Source: UBA12202 sp002691725 (GTDB lineage Bacteria > Pseudomonadota > Alphaproteobacteria > Puniceispirillales > UBA1172). From it: a stretch of 64,000 nt of DNA. The notes beneath the pieces were generated by a model that was not told the origin of the DNA, did not search any database, and saw only the letters and a list, made by a program, of their open reading frames with translations. Positions 32,213 through 41,712 of this stretch are shown here, piece after piece. The position numbers and the translations under genes were made by a program. Numbering within the stretch: position 1 is the first letter of the stretch; every line of letters starts with the position of its first letter. The DNA lies in the NCBI GenBank assembly GCA_965660675.1, contig CBFIAU010000008.1, positions 1-64,000 on the forward strand, read 5' to 3'.

Positions 32213-34831
32213 ATGAAACTCGTAGTTGTTGAATCACCGGCCAAGGCAAAGACCATTAATAAATATCTTGGTAACGATTACCATGTTGTTGCATCAATTG
32301 GCCATGTCCGTGATTTACCTGATAAGCAAGGGTCGGTTATTCCCGAAGAAGACTTTGCTATGCATTGGGATATTCCAACTCGCAGCAAAGACCCTATCCA
32401 TACGATCCGATCTGAGCTGAAAAAGGCTGATAAGCTTATCCTGGCGACTGACCCTGACCGTGAAGGCGAAGCGATTAGCTGGCATATTCATCATGTCATG
32501 AAAGATACCATTGGCGATAAACCTGTTGAACGTGTGGTATTTAATGAGATTACAAAATCAGCCGTGCTTGATGCGATGGCGCATCCACGGCATATCAATA
32601 ATGAACTTGTTGACGCTTATATGGCGAGGCGAGCGCTGGATTATCTGGTTGGCTTTAATCTATCGCCGGTGTTATGGCATAAGCTGCCCGGGGCTAAATC
32701 AGCTGGCCGGGTGCAGTCGGTTGCCCTCAAGCTGATTTGTGAACGTGAAATTGAGATCGAACAATTCATCACCGAAGAATATTGGTCGATCGAAGCCAAG
32801 ATGCAAAAAGTCAGCGGTGAGACCATGACGGCGCGGCTAACCCATCTTAATGGCAAAAAACTTGGCAAGATGACCATCAATAGTCAAGCGTTGGCAGATG
32901 ACGCGGTAGCGGCCATTAAGGCGTCTGATTTTGCTGTTCTGGATGTCGAAACCAAACGTACAAAAAGAAACCCTTATCCGCCTTTCACGACATCTACTCT
33001 ACAACAAGAAGCCAGCCGCAAGTTTGGATTTTCGGCTAGCCGTACGATGCAAGTCGCCCAGAAACTCTATGAAGGGATCAATATTGGTAGCGAGACAACC
33101 GGTCTGATTACCTATATGCGAACAGATGGGGTTCAGCTATCCAATGATGCTATTCAAGCTATCCGCAGTGAGATTAGCAACACCAAGGGCAGTCGATATA
33201 TCCCAAGCACGCCGCGCATCTATAAATCTAAAGCCGCGAATGCCCAGGAAGCGCATGAAGCTATTCGCCCAACATCTATCAGCAAACAGCCTTCTGCCAT
33301 GCGCCAATATTTAGATGCGGATCAATTTAAGCTTTATGATTTGATCTGGAAACGGACATTAGCAAGCCAGATGGCATCAGCCGAATTGGATAAAACCGCC
33401 GTTGATATCGCCGACCGTGGCGGCAAGGCGACGCTGCGAGCAAATGGCTCTATTATCGTCTTTGATGGGTTTTTATCTGTCTATCGCGAAGATAAAGATG
33501 ACCAGGATAATGGTAATGCCAGTGGTAATGGTAATGATGATGATGCCAATGCTATTCTGCCGCCAGTGGCGAGTGGTGAGCAGATGAGCGCAAAGAACAT
33601 CACCCCCAATCAGCATTTCACCCAACCGCCGCCACGCTATACCGATGCTAGTTTGATCAAGCGCATGGAAGAATTAGGCATTGGCAGGCCATCAACTTAT
33701 GCCAGTATTTTGCAAAAGCTATTGACCCGAAACTATATCAGCAAAGATCAGCGCCGCTTTATCCCCGAAGAACGTGGGCGCATTGTATCCGCCTTTCTGG
33801 AAAGCTTTTTCTCACGTTATGTAGAATATGGCTTCACCGCCCGACTAGAAGATGATCTGGACAGAATATCCGATGGCAAGCTCGAATGGAAAACGCTGTT
33901 AAGGCAATTTTGGACGGACTTTAAGTTAGCCATTGATACGACGCAAGAATTGCCTCGGCAAACGATCCTTGAGAGCATTGATCCCATCCTTGAGAGCGTA
34001 TTTTTCCCCAGAGATGATCAAGGTGATGTGATCCGTGTTTGTAGTAATTGTGAAAATGGCAAGCTGGGGTTAAAAGTGGGGCGGTTTGGCGCCTTTATTG
34101 GCTGCTCAAACTATCCCGAATGTCGATACACACGCCCTGTTGGTCAGGAATCCGATGAACAGCAAGAAGCCTTGGCCAGTGGTGACAGGCATCTTGGTGA
34201 TGACCCGGAAACAGGTCTGCCCGTATTAGTCAGGAAAGGCCCTTACGGGGCTTATATCCAACTTGGTGATGCCGACACCAAAAAGCCAAAACGCGGAGCT
34301 ATCCCTAAAAAAATGGAAATCCCAAGCCTGACATTAGAACAAGGGCTTGGATTGCTGCATCTGCCGCGAGAGATCGGTATCCATCCCGATAGCGGTGAGA
34401 TGATTAGCTCAGGGATTGGCCGTTATGGCCCGTTTATCCGATTTGGCAGTACCTATATCAGCATCCCCGATGATGATAGCGTTCTGACGATCGGGCTTAA
34501 CTTTGCTATTGATGCGATCGCTAAATCAGGCAAAACCGCAGGCCGCAACATGGGTGATCACCCTGATGGCGGGGTTATCATGCTTAAATCTGGGCGGTTT
34601 GGGCCTTATGTAGAACATGATAAGATACGCGCCACCATTCCGAAAGCTTTTGATCCTGATAGCTTGACGCTGGATGAGGCCATTGAGCTTATTGCCAAGA
34701 AAAAGGCGAAAGGGCCCAGTAAAAGCTTTGGTAAAAGTTTTGGCAAAAGTTCTGGCAAGGCAGCAAAACCTGCAACAAAAGCCAAAACTACTAAAGCTAA
34801 AACCAGTAGCCGCACGACGAAGCGGAAATAG
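32213..34831 (+). CDS. topA: DNA topoisomerase I
   Basis: 872 residues. A Toprim domain begins KLVVVESPAKAKTINKYLG and contains ATDPDREGEAISWH. The active-site tyrosine is in TGLITYMRTDGVQLS. GIGRPSTYASILQ follows, then a zinc-ribbon (CSNCENGKLGLK...CSNYPECRYT) and C-terminal repeat domains. It relaxes negative supercoils. The last ~35 residues form a Lys/Ser/Thr-rich tail with a KSFGKSFGKSSGK repeat, typical of alphaproteobacterial TopA, probably nucleic-acid binding. A short acidic Asp/Asn/Gly insert lies near residues 425-440. Confidence 0.98.
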   Translation: MKLVVVESPAKAKTINKYLGNDYHVVASIGHVRDLPDKQGSVIPEEDFAMHWDIPTRSKDPIHTIRSELKKADKLILATDPDREGEAISWHIHHVMKDTIGDKPVERVVFNEITKSAVLDAMAHPRHINNELVDAYMARRALDYLVGFNLSPVLWHKLPGAKSAGRVQSVALKLICEREIEIEQFITEEYWSIEAKMQKVSGETMTARLTHLNGKKLGKMTINSQALADDAVAAIKASDFAVLDVETKRTKRNPYPPFTTSTLQQEASRKFGFSASRTMQVAQKLYEGINIGSETTGLITYMRTDGVQLSNDAIQAIRSEISNTKGSRYIPSTPRIYKSKAANAQEAHEAIRPTSISKQPSAMRQYLDADQFKLYDLIWKRTLASQMASAELDKTAVDIADRGGKATLRANGSIIVFDGFLSVYREDKDDQDNGNASGNGNDDDANAILPPVASGEQMSAKNITPNQHFTQPPPRYTDASLIKRMEELGIGRPSTYASILQKLLTRNYISKDQRRFIPEERGRIVSAFLESFFSRYVEYGFTARLEDDLDRISDGKLEWKTLLRQFWTDFKLAIDTTQELPRQTILESIDPILESVFFPRDDQGDVIRVCSNCENGKLGLKVGRFGAFIGCSNYPECRYTRPVGQESDEQQEALASGDRHLGDDPETGLPVLVRKGPYGAYIQLGDADTKKPKRGAIPKKMEIPSLTLEQGLGLLHLPREIGIHPDSGEMISSGIGRYGPFIRFGSTYISIPDDDSVLTIGLNFAIDAIAKSGKTAGRNMGDHPDGGVIMLKSGRFGPYVEHDKIRATIPKAFDPDSLTLDEAIELIAKKKAKGPSKSFGKSFGKSSGKAAKPATKAKTTKAKTSSRTTKRK

Positions 34832-34834
34832 TCA

Positions 34835-37132
34835 ATGACTGACCCTGATGACGATGGGCAACCCTTATCAAGCCCCGAAGCCAGACCTCTGCCCAATGAT
34901 GATGAGCTGATTAATTTTATCAATGAGCATGACCATGCGCCGACGGTCAAGGAACTCGCTCGTGCCTTTGGTCTTAAACCGCATCAGCGGGCGCCTTTAC
35001 GAAAACAGCTTAAATCAATTATCAACAAAGGCCAGTATCGCACAGCGCAGAACCGAAATATGCTACCAGCACAAGAGCTGCCTGCCGTGCTGCCATTGAA
35101 AATTACCCGTGTCACCGCAGATGGGGAATATCTAGCAACACCTGTCGATAATAATCTCAACAGCAATGCAATGATCATGATCAAACCAGACCGGCGCAAA
35201 CCTGTTGCCCTGACAACAGGCGATGAGGTGCTGGCGCGATTGGCACCATCGCGGTCATCATCCAAAGACAAACAGCGTTATGAGGCGCGCGTTATTCGCG
35301 TTCTGCCACGCACTAAACGCCAGGTGTTTGGTGAGGTTATTCAGACCAGCAAGGGCTATATGCTCGAAAATGCTGATCGTAACGCACGGCATGGCATTGA
35401 TCTGATTATCAATGCTGATATGGATATCGCTGCTGGCGATTTTGTGGAGGCGGAATTACAGCAAGGGCGAGGCTATCTTAACCGAACCGCACAGGTTATT
35501 CGCCGTATCGGCAGTCGTGATAATCCGAACTTCTCGGCTCTTGCTATTGCTGAATTTGAACTTCCCCACCATTTTGATGAGGATGTTCTGGCCGAAGCCA
35601 AAAAAGCCAAAATCCCAACACCCAAAGGCCGGACGGATATAAGGGATATCCCCCTGATCACCATTGATGGCGCTGATGCTCGTGATTTTGATGATGCCGT
35701 TTATGCCGAACCTCTGGCTGATGGTTGGCGCGTTATGGTGGCTATTGCTGATGTTGCGCATTATGTTGCCGAAGGCTCTGCCCTTGATCGGGAGGCGCAG
35801 TTGCGCGGCAATTCTGTTTATCTGCCTGATATGGTCGTGCCTATGTTGCCTGAGGATTTATCGAACGGCTTATGTTCGCTGCGCCCGCATGAAGACAGAG
35901 CTTGTGTTGTGGCGGATATGACGATTGATGAAAACGGCCATAAAACTGGCCACCGTATCTATCGCGGCTTGATGCGGTCACATGCCAGGCTGACCTATGA
36001 TGAGGTTGAGCTTGCCCTTAATGATGCAAATGCACCAGCACCGCAAGGCATTGATAAGGCGCTGATCCAGCATCTGTATGGCGCCTATCTAAGCTTGAGC
36101 AAGGAACGCGCTGAGCGCGGCGCGCTTGAGCTTAATCTGGCTGAAAAACGCATTGCTTTTGATGATCAGGGTAAGGCTATTGGTATCACCAAACGCTATC
36201 AAAACACGAGCCAGAAATTAATTGAAGAGATGATGATTTTGGCGAATGTTGCGGCGGCAGAAACACTGGAAGGCGCAAGCGCATTATGTGTTTATCGCGC
36301 GCATGAGCCGCCTGATCCAGCGCGTATAGACAGCCTCTATGATCTCTGCCGTGCGATGGGATTAAGTTTCGCCAAGGGTCAGGTTATCAGGCCGGCTGAT
36401 TTTAATAAGCTGTTATATCGCGGCAAAACCGCATTGGGTGATGGGGATAACCAGCTCTTGAATGAAACTGTCTTAAGGTGCCAGTCGCAAGCCAATTACC
36501 GCATCACTAATCCCGGGCATTATGGTCTGGGGTTAATCCGATACGCGCATTTCACATCACCTATCCGCCGCTATTCTGATCTGATGGTGCATCGAAGCCT
36601 GCTCAAAGAAAGCCGTATTGATGCGGAGAAAGCGGCTGAGACGTGCCAGCATATTTCTGAAACAGAGCGCCGTGCCGCCAATGCCGAAAGACGCAGTGTT
36701 GATCGCTATGCTGCCAGCCTCATTGCCCATGAAACAGGGCATATCATGACAGGAAAAGTCATTAGCATTACAGGCTTTGGAGCATTTATTGAGCTGTCTG
36801 ATCACAGCACCGAAGGGTTACTGCCTTTAGCCCAAATGCCGCCAGATTATTATCATATTGATACAACGCTCGGTGTAATGCGCGGTGATCGTAATGGGAT
36901 TGAGGTCAAAACCGGTGATCAAATTGATGTCATGATCATGTCAGTCACTCCGGTGAAAGGGTCGGTCTTATTGAGCTGGGCTGATGGCGGCGGTTTAGAT
37001 GGTCAAACCTCGAACGGACAGAACCGATCAAAACCCGCAAAAGGCCAGCTTTCTCGCCGCCGGATGAAAAAACCACCACGCAAAAAGAAAAGTGGCGCGA
37101 AAAAGCTAGGCAAACAGCGACAGAAGCCTTGA
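34835..37132 (+). CDS. rnr: Ribonuclease R
   Basis: 765 residues starting 3 bp after topA. An N-terminal helix-turn-helix segment (TVKELARAFGLKPHQRAPLR) precedes cold-shock domains. The RNB catalytic domain holds LITIDGADARDFDDAVYAE with the metal-binding aspartates. The S1 domain is MTGKVISITGFGAFIELSDH, followed by a basic tail. It is a processive 3'-5' exoribonuclease for structured RNA. The topA-rnr-rpmG order is a familiar alphaproteobacterial cluster. Confidence 0.97.
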   Translation: MTDPDDDGQPLSSPEARPLPNDDELINFINEHDHAPTVKELARAFGLKPHQRAPLRKQLKSIINKGQYRTAQNRNMLPAQELPAVLPLKITRVTADGEYLATPVDNNLNSNAMIMIKPDRRKPVALTTGDEVLARLAPSRSSSKDKQRYEARVIRVLPRTKRQVFGEVIQTSKGYMLENADRNARHGIDLIINADMDIAAGDFVEAELQQGRGYLNRTAQVIRRIGSRDNPNFSALAIAEFELPHHFDEDVLAEAKKAKIPTPKGRTDIRDIPLITIDGADARDFDDAVYAEPLADGWRVMVAIADVAHYVAEGSALDREAQLRGNSVYLPDMVVPMLPEDLSNGLCSLRPHEDRACVVADMTIDENGHKTGHRIYRGLMRSHARLTYDEVELALNDANAPAPQGIDKALIQHLYGAYLSLSKERAERGALELNLAEKRIAFDDQGKAIGITKRYQNTSQKLIEEMMILANVAAAETLEGASALCVYRAHEPPDPARIDSLYDLCRAMGLSFAKGQVIRPADFNKLLYRGKTALGDGDNQLLNETVLRCQSQANYRITNPGHYGLGLIRYAHFTSPIRRYSDLMVHRSLLKESRIDAEKAAETCQHISETERRAANAERRSVDRYAASLIAHETGHIMTGKVISITGFGAFIELSDHSTEGLLPLAQMPPDYYHIDTTLGVMRGDRNGIEVKTGDQIDVMIMSVTPVKGSVLLSWADGGGLDGQTSNGQNRSKPAKGQLSRRRMKKPPRKKKSGAKKLGKQRQKP

Positions 37133-37181
37133 CACATGCATCTAAACTTGTATAAATCACGCTTCGATACAGGAGATGGTC

Positions 37182-37349
37182 ATGGCCAAACCAGCAACAC
37201 TGCAAATTAAACTCGTCAGCACCGGTGACACCGGCTATTACTATGTCACCAAGAAAAACCCACGCACCAAGCCAGAAAAGCTTGAGCTGATGAAATATGA
37301 TCCAAAGCTTAGAAAACATATCTTGTTCCGCGAAGCGAAAATCAAGTAA
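37182..37349 (+). CDS. rpmG: 50S ribosomal protein L33
   Basis: 55 residues, beginning MAKPATLQIKLVSTGDTGYY and ending EAKIK. AGGAGA lies 8 bases before ATG 37182. It has no cysteine pairs, so it is the zinc-independent form. It sits 49 bp after rnr. Confidence 0.97.
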   Translation: MAKPATLQIKLVSTGDTGYYYVTKKNPRTKPEKLELMKYDPKLRKHILFREAKIK

Positions 37350-37387
37350 ACTACTTCTGTCTTTATCTTTATTAAAGGAGTCGTCTG

Positions 37388-38284
37388 ATGCGCCTTGGGG
37401 TTGACCTGGGTGGCACCAAGATTGAAGCCGCTATTATTGACAGAAATGGTGATTTTGTTTGGCGCAAACGTCAGAAAACCAGCAAAACCAGCTATGATGA
37501 AATGCTTTCAAGCATAGCTGAACTTGTCGCAGAGGCGCGCCAGAAAACTGATTTTGATGGGCCTGTTGGCGTAGGTATTCCAGGCTCAATGATGCGCTCC
37601 AGCCAGATCATTCAAGGCGCCAGCCTGACCTATTTGAATAACCGTGATCTGAAATCTGATCTTACCAATACATTAGCCACCGATATCAGGCTCGAAAATG
37701 ATGCAAATTGTTTCGCCTTATCCGAAGCAACCGACGGCGCGGCGGCGGGATGTGATGTTGTCTTTGGGCTTATCCTTGGGACAGGCTGCGGCAGTGGGTT
37801 GGTGATTGATGGACGCCCCTTAACAGGCCTTAACGGCATTGCTGGTGAGATCGGACATAACCCCCTGCCCTGGCCAATCACTGATGAATATTTGGGGCAT
37901 GAATGTTGGTGCGGTAATGAGGGATGTATTGAGACATTTATCTCTGGAACGGCTGTCAGCAAAGACTATTTTGATCGCACTGGCGTCAATATGCCAGTCG
38001 AAGAAATAGCCGCACGGGCAGGCATGGATTTAGTCGCCGAAAGCGTCTTTCAAGTGTTAGAAGACCGACTTGCACGCAGTTTAGCGGTCGTCATCAATAT
38101 GATTGATCCTGATGCAATTGTGCTTGGTGGCGGCTTATCAAACTTGGAGCGCCTATATCAAAATGTTCACCCTAAATGGCCACGGCTTGTTTATAGCAAA
38201 CATATAGAAACCCGTCTGATGCGGCCAAAGCACGGAGATTCGAGCGGCGTTCGTGGGGCAGCATGGCTGTGGCCTTATGACTGA
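37388..38284 (+). CDS. mak: ROK-family fructokinase (Mak-like)
   Basis: 298 residues. LGVDLGGTKIEAAIIDRNG is the ATP-binding start. ENDANCFALSEATDGAAAG carries the catalytic region. GHNPLPWPI with CWCGNEGCIETFISG is the ROK zinc motif. The C-terminus KHGDSSGVRGAAWLWP matches E. coli Mak closely, and fructose is the likeliest substrate. AAAGGAGTCGTCTG precedes ATG 37388. The end overlaps the dinB start. Confidence 0.9.
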   Translation: MRLGVDLGGTKIEAAIIDRNGDFVWRKRQKTSKTSYDEMLSSIAELVAEARQKTDFDGPVGVGIPGSMMRSSQIIQGASLTYLNNRDLKSDLTNTLATDIRLENDANCFALSEATDGAAAGCDVVFGLILGTGCGSGLVIDGRPLTGLNGIAGEIGHNPLPWPITDEYLGHECWCGNEGCIETFISGTAVSKDYFDRTGVNMPVEEIAARAGMDLVAESVFQVLEDRLARSLAVVINMIDPDAIVLGGGLSNLERLYQNVHPKWPRLVYSKHIETRLMRPKHGDSSGVRGAAWLWPYD

Positions 38285-39572
38285 TCTGGCGACGCCATGG
38301 CTTTGTCGTGACTGTCTTGCTGATGGGATCAGCGCTATGATTAACCAATGCCCTGAATGTGGGTCTTGGCAATTACTTAAACATGCTGAGCTGCGAGAGC
38401 TGGCTATCGCCCATGTAGATTGTGATGCGTTTTATGCGGCAATAGAAAAAAGAGATCAGCCCAAGCTTGCCGATAAGCCGGTTATTATTGGCGGCGGCAA
38501 ACGCGGGGTTGTTGCAACGGCTTGCTATGTTGCGCGGATTCATGGGGTGCGTTCAGCCATGCCGATGTTCAAAGCGCTTCAGCTTTGCCCTGATGCCGTT
38601 GTTATTCCGCCGCGCATGGATGCTTATAAAGTGGCTGGATATGCTATCAGAGAGCTGATGCTGACCCTAACGCCTCAGGTTGAGCCGTTATCAATTGACG
38701 AAGCCTTTATGGATTTAAGCGGCACCGAGGCCTTGCATCAAAAATACCCTGCCGCCAGCATGGTAGAATTGGCCAAGCGGATTAAGAGTGAGATTGGCAT
38801 CACCGTATCTATCGGGCTGTCTGGGACAAAATCACTGGCAAAGATGGCATCTGATATGGATAAGCCTAAAGGCTTTCACATTATTGGCATGGCTGACGCC
38901 GCTGAGATGCTAGCCCCCTTGCCTGTTAGCACCCTCTATGGGACAGGCAAAGTATTGACCAAAAAACTAAATACGGCAGGCATAAAAACATGTGGCGACC
39001 TCGCGCGGGCAAATCCTGAACTGATCATAAAACTTGCCGGCAGTAACGCCCGAACACTGCAACAACTCGCCGCTGGCATTGACCCTCGGCCAGTGACGCC
39101 TGATCGACCTGCCAAGTCCATATCATCTGAAACAACATTTGAAACTGATATCTCTGATCTTGAAATCCTCGCCGCTATTCTCGAAGAATTATGTGATAAA
39201 GTCGCAAAACGGTTAAAGACGGCTGAACTATCCGGGCGGACGGTTATGCTCAAACTGAAGTCAGATAAACACCAATTGCTGACGCGAAGTCGCACATTAA
39301 GTGACCCCACCAGATTATCAAAGCGGATATTTGAAACAGGGCTTTTGATGCTAAAAGATGAGATCGCGGCAGATCGCAACTGGCGGCTTATCGGCATAGG
39401 TGTTGAGCAGTTGGATCATGCCGAACATGCTGATCCGATGAACTTGGCTGACCCTGATTTAGGCCGTATCATTGCCCTCCAGGATACGGTGGATGGACTG
39501 CGTGATAAACATGGCAAGGCGGCTATCGTGACAGGGCGGCAATTCGCTCGCAAGCCCAAAGATAACCAATAA
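38277..39572 (+). CDS. dinB: DNA polymerase IV with N-terminal zinc finger
   Basis: About 431 residues from ATG 38277 (a longer in-frame start at 38253 lies inside mak). The first 30 residues hold CRDC...CPECGS, a four-cysteine zinc finger seen in an alphaproteobacterial DinB subgroup. The Y-family core follows: AHVDCDAFYAAIEKRD, QVEPLSIDEAFMDLSG and SIGLSGTKSLAKMASDMDKP. It is an error-prone translesion polymerase. The stop abuts the convergent eipB stop with no gap. Confidence 0.95.
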   Translation: MTDLATPWLCRDCLADGISAMINQCPECGSWQLLKHAELRELAIAHVDCDAFYAAIEKRDQPKLADKPVIIGGGKRGVVATACYVARIHGVRSAMPMFKALQLCPDAVVIPPRMDAYKVAGYAIRELMLTLTPQVEPLSIDEAFMDLSGTEALHQKYPAASMVELAKRIKSEIGITVSIGLSGTKSLAKMASDMDKPKGFHIIGMADAAEMLAPLPVSTLYGTGKVLTKKLNTAGIKTCGDLARANPELIIKLAGSNARTLQQLAAGIDPRPVTPDRPAKSISSETTFETDISDLEILAAILEELCDKVAKRLKTAELSGRTVMLKLKSDKHQLLTRSRTLSDPTRLSKRIFETGLLMLKDEIAADRNWRLIGIGVEQLDHAEHADPMNLADPDLGRIIALQDTVDGLRDKHGKAAIVTGRQFARKPKDNQ

Positions 39573-40391
39573 TTAGCAGGTTTCCGCATCAAGCGGCTTA
39601 AAGCTTTCCATCATTGCCCGCATACTAAAATCCCCATAATCAACGATATATGAGCGAATAATTCCATTCGACTGTATCAAAAACTCAATTTCATATTCAG
39701 GTTCAGCATCATTGGCATCAGGTTCAAAATAAGCAACGCGCAATGGCCATAAGCTTTCCTCAGCGAGCGCGCCCATATCAATCGTTGGGGCAATTGTTCG
39801 CGCATTGCCGATCAGCGTGCTAGTGAAATATTGCGCGTCATCCGTCTCACCGCCAATGAACAGATGACTCTGATGGACACGACTTCCAGCCTCTGCCTGC
39901 TGGATTAACATCACCAGATGTTTCAGCGGAAACACGGTATCCGATGGCAACTCTAGCGTTCCATCAGCATCACCAAAAAACTTGGCTTCCCCATATCCAG
40001 CAAATAAATTGGCAAAACCTTCATAGGATTTTTTGCCATCAAAGCTTGATTCTTCCTTGATATTGAAAGAAAAGCTATCGCCTTGATGCGATTCCCAAAT
40101 GTCATAAATAGAAACAAACTCTGACGTTTGACCTTCGGATAAAAGAAATGTAATGGCGTATTTTTCGGTCGAATGCCATCCATCACAGTCGCGCAATAAT
40201 GAATAAAACGTTTTGCCGTTAACGCTCTCAACCGCAGAACTGGCGGTATTTGCCCATAGGTCTATATTATAGATTGCTTCATGTGACACAATGTCTTCGT
40301 ATTCATCTGCCGATAAAGAAACAGAAAAAGAAGCCGATAAAGGCGCTGATAAAAAGCACACACAGTATAAAATAATTCGCCAATTCAACAT
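39573..40391 (-). CDS. eipB: EipB-family periplasmic envelope-integrity protein (DUF1849)
   Basis: 272 residues with an N-terminal signal peptide. SHEAIYNIDLW and LRDCDGWHSTEKYAITF are typical of the DUF1849/EipB family, periplasmic proteins with a closed beta-spiral fold needed for envelope integrity in Brucella. Cys69 and the terminal Cys272 match the pair that forms the conserved disulfide there. It is convergent with dinB and divergent from rnd. Confidence 0.85.
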   Translation of the reverse strand: MLNWRIILYCVCFLSAPLSASFSVSLSADEYEDIVSHEAIYNIDLWANTASSAVESVNGKTFYSLLRDCDGWHSTEKYAITFLLSEGQTSEFVSIYDIWESHQGDSFSFNIKEESSFDGKKSYEGFANLFAGYGEAKFFGDADGTLELPSDTVFPLKHLVMLIQQAEAGSRVHQSHLFIGGETDDAQYFTSTLIGNARTIAPTIDMGALAEESLWPLRVAYFEPDANDAEPEYEIEFLIQSNGIIRSYIVDYGDFSMRAMMESFKPLDAETC

Positions 40392-40515
40392 TTTAATCCT
40401 TTATATACCATCTCCAGGATGGTTTAAAAATTAACCCCGGAGGATTTAAAATTAACATAAACCAATCTTGTGATCTGACTATCTTTAATCAGAAAGCTCA
40501 TTTATAAAGCAGGAC

Positions 40516-41670
40516 ATGAGTAATAAACCATCACTTATTTCAGATAACAAGACCCTTGCGGATATTTGTCGCCGATTTGCCGATTATTCGCATATCGCTA
40601 TCGATACTGAGTTTCTGCGTGAGACCACCTATTATCCAAAATTATGCCTGATCCAGATGGCATCAGCAGATGAGGCTGTTGCCATAGACCCACTGGCTGA
40701 GCATCTTGATTTAGCGCCGCTATTTACGCTTTTTACTAACCCCAATGTGGTGAAAGTCTTTCATGCTGGAAAGCAAGATTTTGAAATCTTTTTTCAGCTT
40801 ATGAACACTTTGCCAACGCCCATTTATGACACGCAAATTGCCGCCATGGTATGCGGGCTAGGTGATCAGGTTGGCTATGATCGGCTGATCCAGTCTTTTC
40901 TCAATATACAGATTGATAAATCGTCCCAATTTACCGATTGGTCGCAACGGCCATTATCGCCTAAGCAATATCATTATGCGCTAGATGATGTCATCCATTT
41001 AGAGCGAGCTTATTCGCTTATCACCGAAAACATTGCCAATGCCGGGCGCGAAATGTGGCTGACCGAAGAAATGCAACAAATTGCACAGCCAGAGCAATAT
41101 CAGGTTGATCTTTATCAGATTTGGACGCGCATAAAGCATCGCATCAATAAACCGCAAGGGTTGAACCGGCTTAAGCATTTAGGGCATTGGCGTGAACAGA
41201 CGGCGCAGCGCCGAAATCAGCCAAGACAACGGATTGCCAAAGATGACATGCTAGTCAGTGTTGCACAGCAAAACCCTGGCTCAATCGAGGACCTCAGCCG
41301 GGTTCGCGGCGTAAATGGGCATATTGTTAAGCAATATGGGCGTGATATTATAGCCGCCATAAATACCGCTAATACCGAAGATAAGCAGTTATGGCCAACA
41401 CCGCCGCAACGGCCAGCCAAACCCGCCCCACAAGCCACCGCAGATTTGCTGAAAGTTCTATTAAAGCATTGCGCGGAGGAGATTGATGTCGCTAGCCGTC
41501 TGATAGCAAATAATCAAGATATAGAAGACTTGGCGCGGGGAAAAACAAAAGATATTAAAGTCTTGAAAGGCTGGCGCTATGATGTCTTTGGGCAATGGGC
41601 TGAAAAGCTGCTAACTGGTCAAATAGCGCTATCCGCAGATGGCGCCAAGACGGTTATTATTCCCCGATAA
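40516..41670 (+). CDS. rnd: Ribonuclease D
   Basis: 384 residues. The DEDD exonuclease motifs are visible: IAIDTEFLRETTYYPKLCLI, KVFHAGKQDFEIFFQL and YHYALDDVIHL. Two HRDC-like helical domains follow (about residues 205-285 and 300-380). It matures the 3' ends of tRNAs. Monocistronic, with a 14-bp tandem repeat beginning at its stop codon. Confidence 0.96.
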   Translation: MSNKPSLISDNKTLADICRRFADYSHIAIDTEFLRETTYYPKLCLIQMASADEAVAIDPLAEHLDLAPLFTLFTNPNVVKVFHAGKQDFEIFFQLMNTLPTPIYDTQIAAMVCGLGDQVGYDRLIQSFLNIQIDKSSQFTDWSQRPLSPKQYHYALDDVIHLERAYSLITENIANAGREMWLTEEMQQIAQPEQYQVDLYQIWTRIKHRINKPQGLNRLKHLGHWREQTAQRRNQPRQRIAKDDMLVSVAQQNPGSIEDLSRVRGVNGHIVKQYGRDIIAAINTANTEDKQLWPTPPQRPAKPAPQATADLLKVLLKHCAEEIDVASRLIANNQDIEDLARGKTKDIKVLKGWRYDVFGQWAEKLLTGQIALSADGAKTVIIPR

Positions 41671-41707
41671 TCAGGCTTCAGTAATCAGGCTTCGGTAATC
41701 AGGCTTA
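41668..41707. repeat. Three tandem copies of a 14-bp unit
   Basis: TAATCAGGCTTCAG, TAATCAGGCTTCGG and a shorter TAATCAGGCTTA run from the rnd stop codon into the gap before the convergent ppx gene. The first unit supplies the rnd TAA. It has no stem structure, so it is a slippage product and not a terminator. Confidence 0.8.
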
Positions 41708-41712
41708 ACGCA

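Noticed and set aside
41668..41707. CRISPR-like array
   Set aside because: Three adjacent 14-bp units with no spacers and no cas genes; simple tandem duplication.
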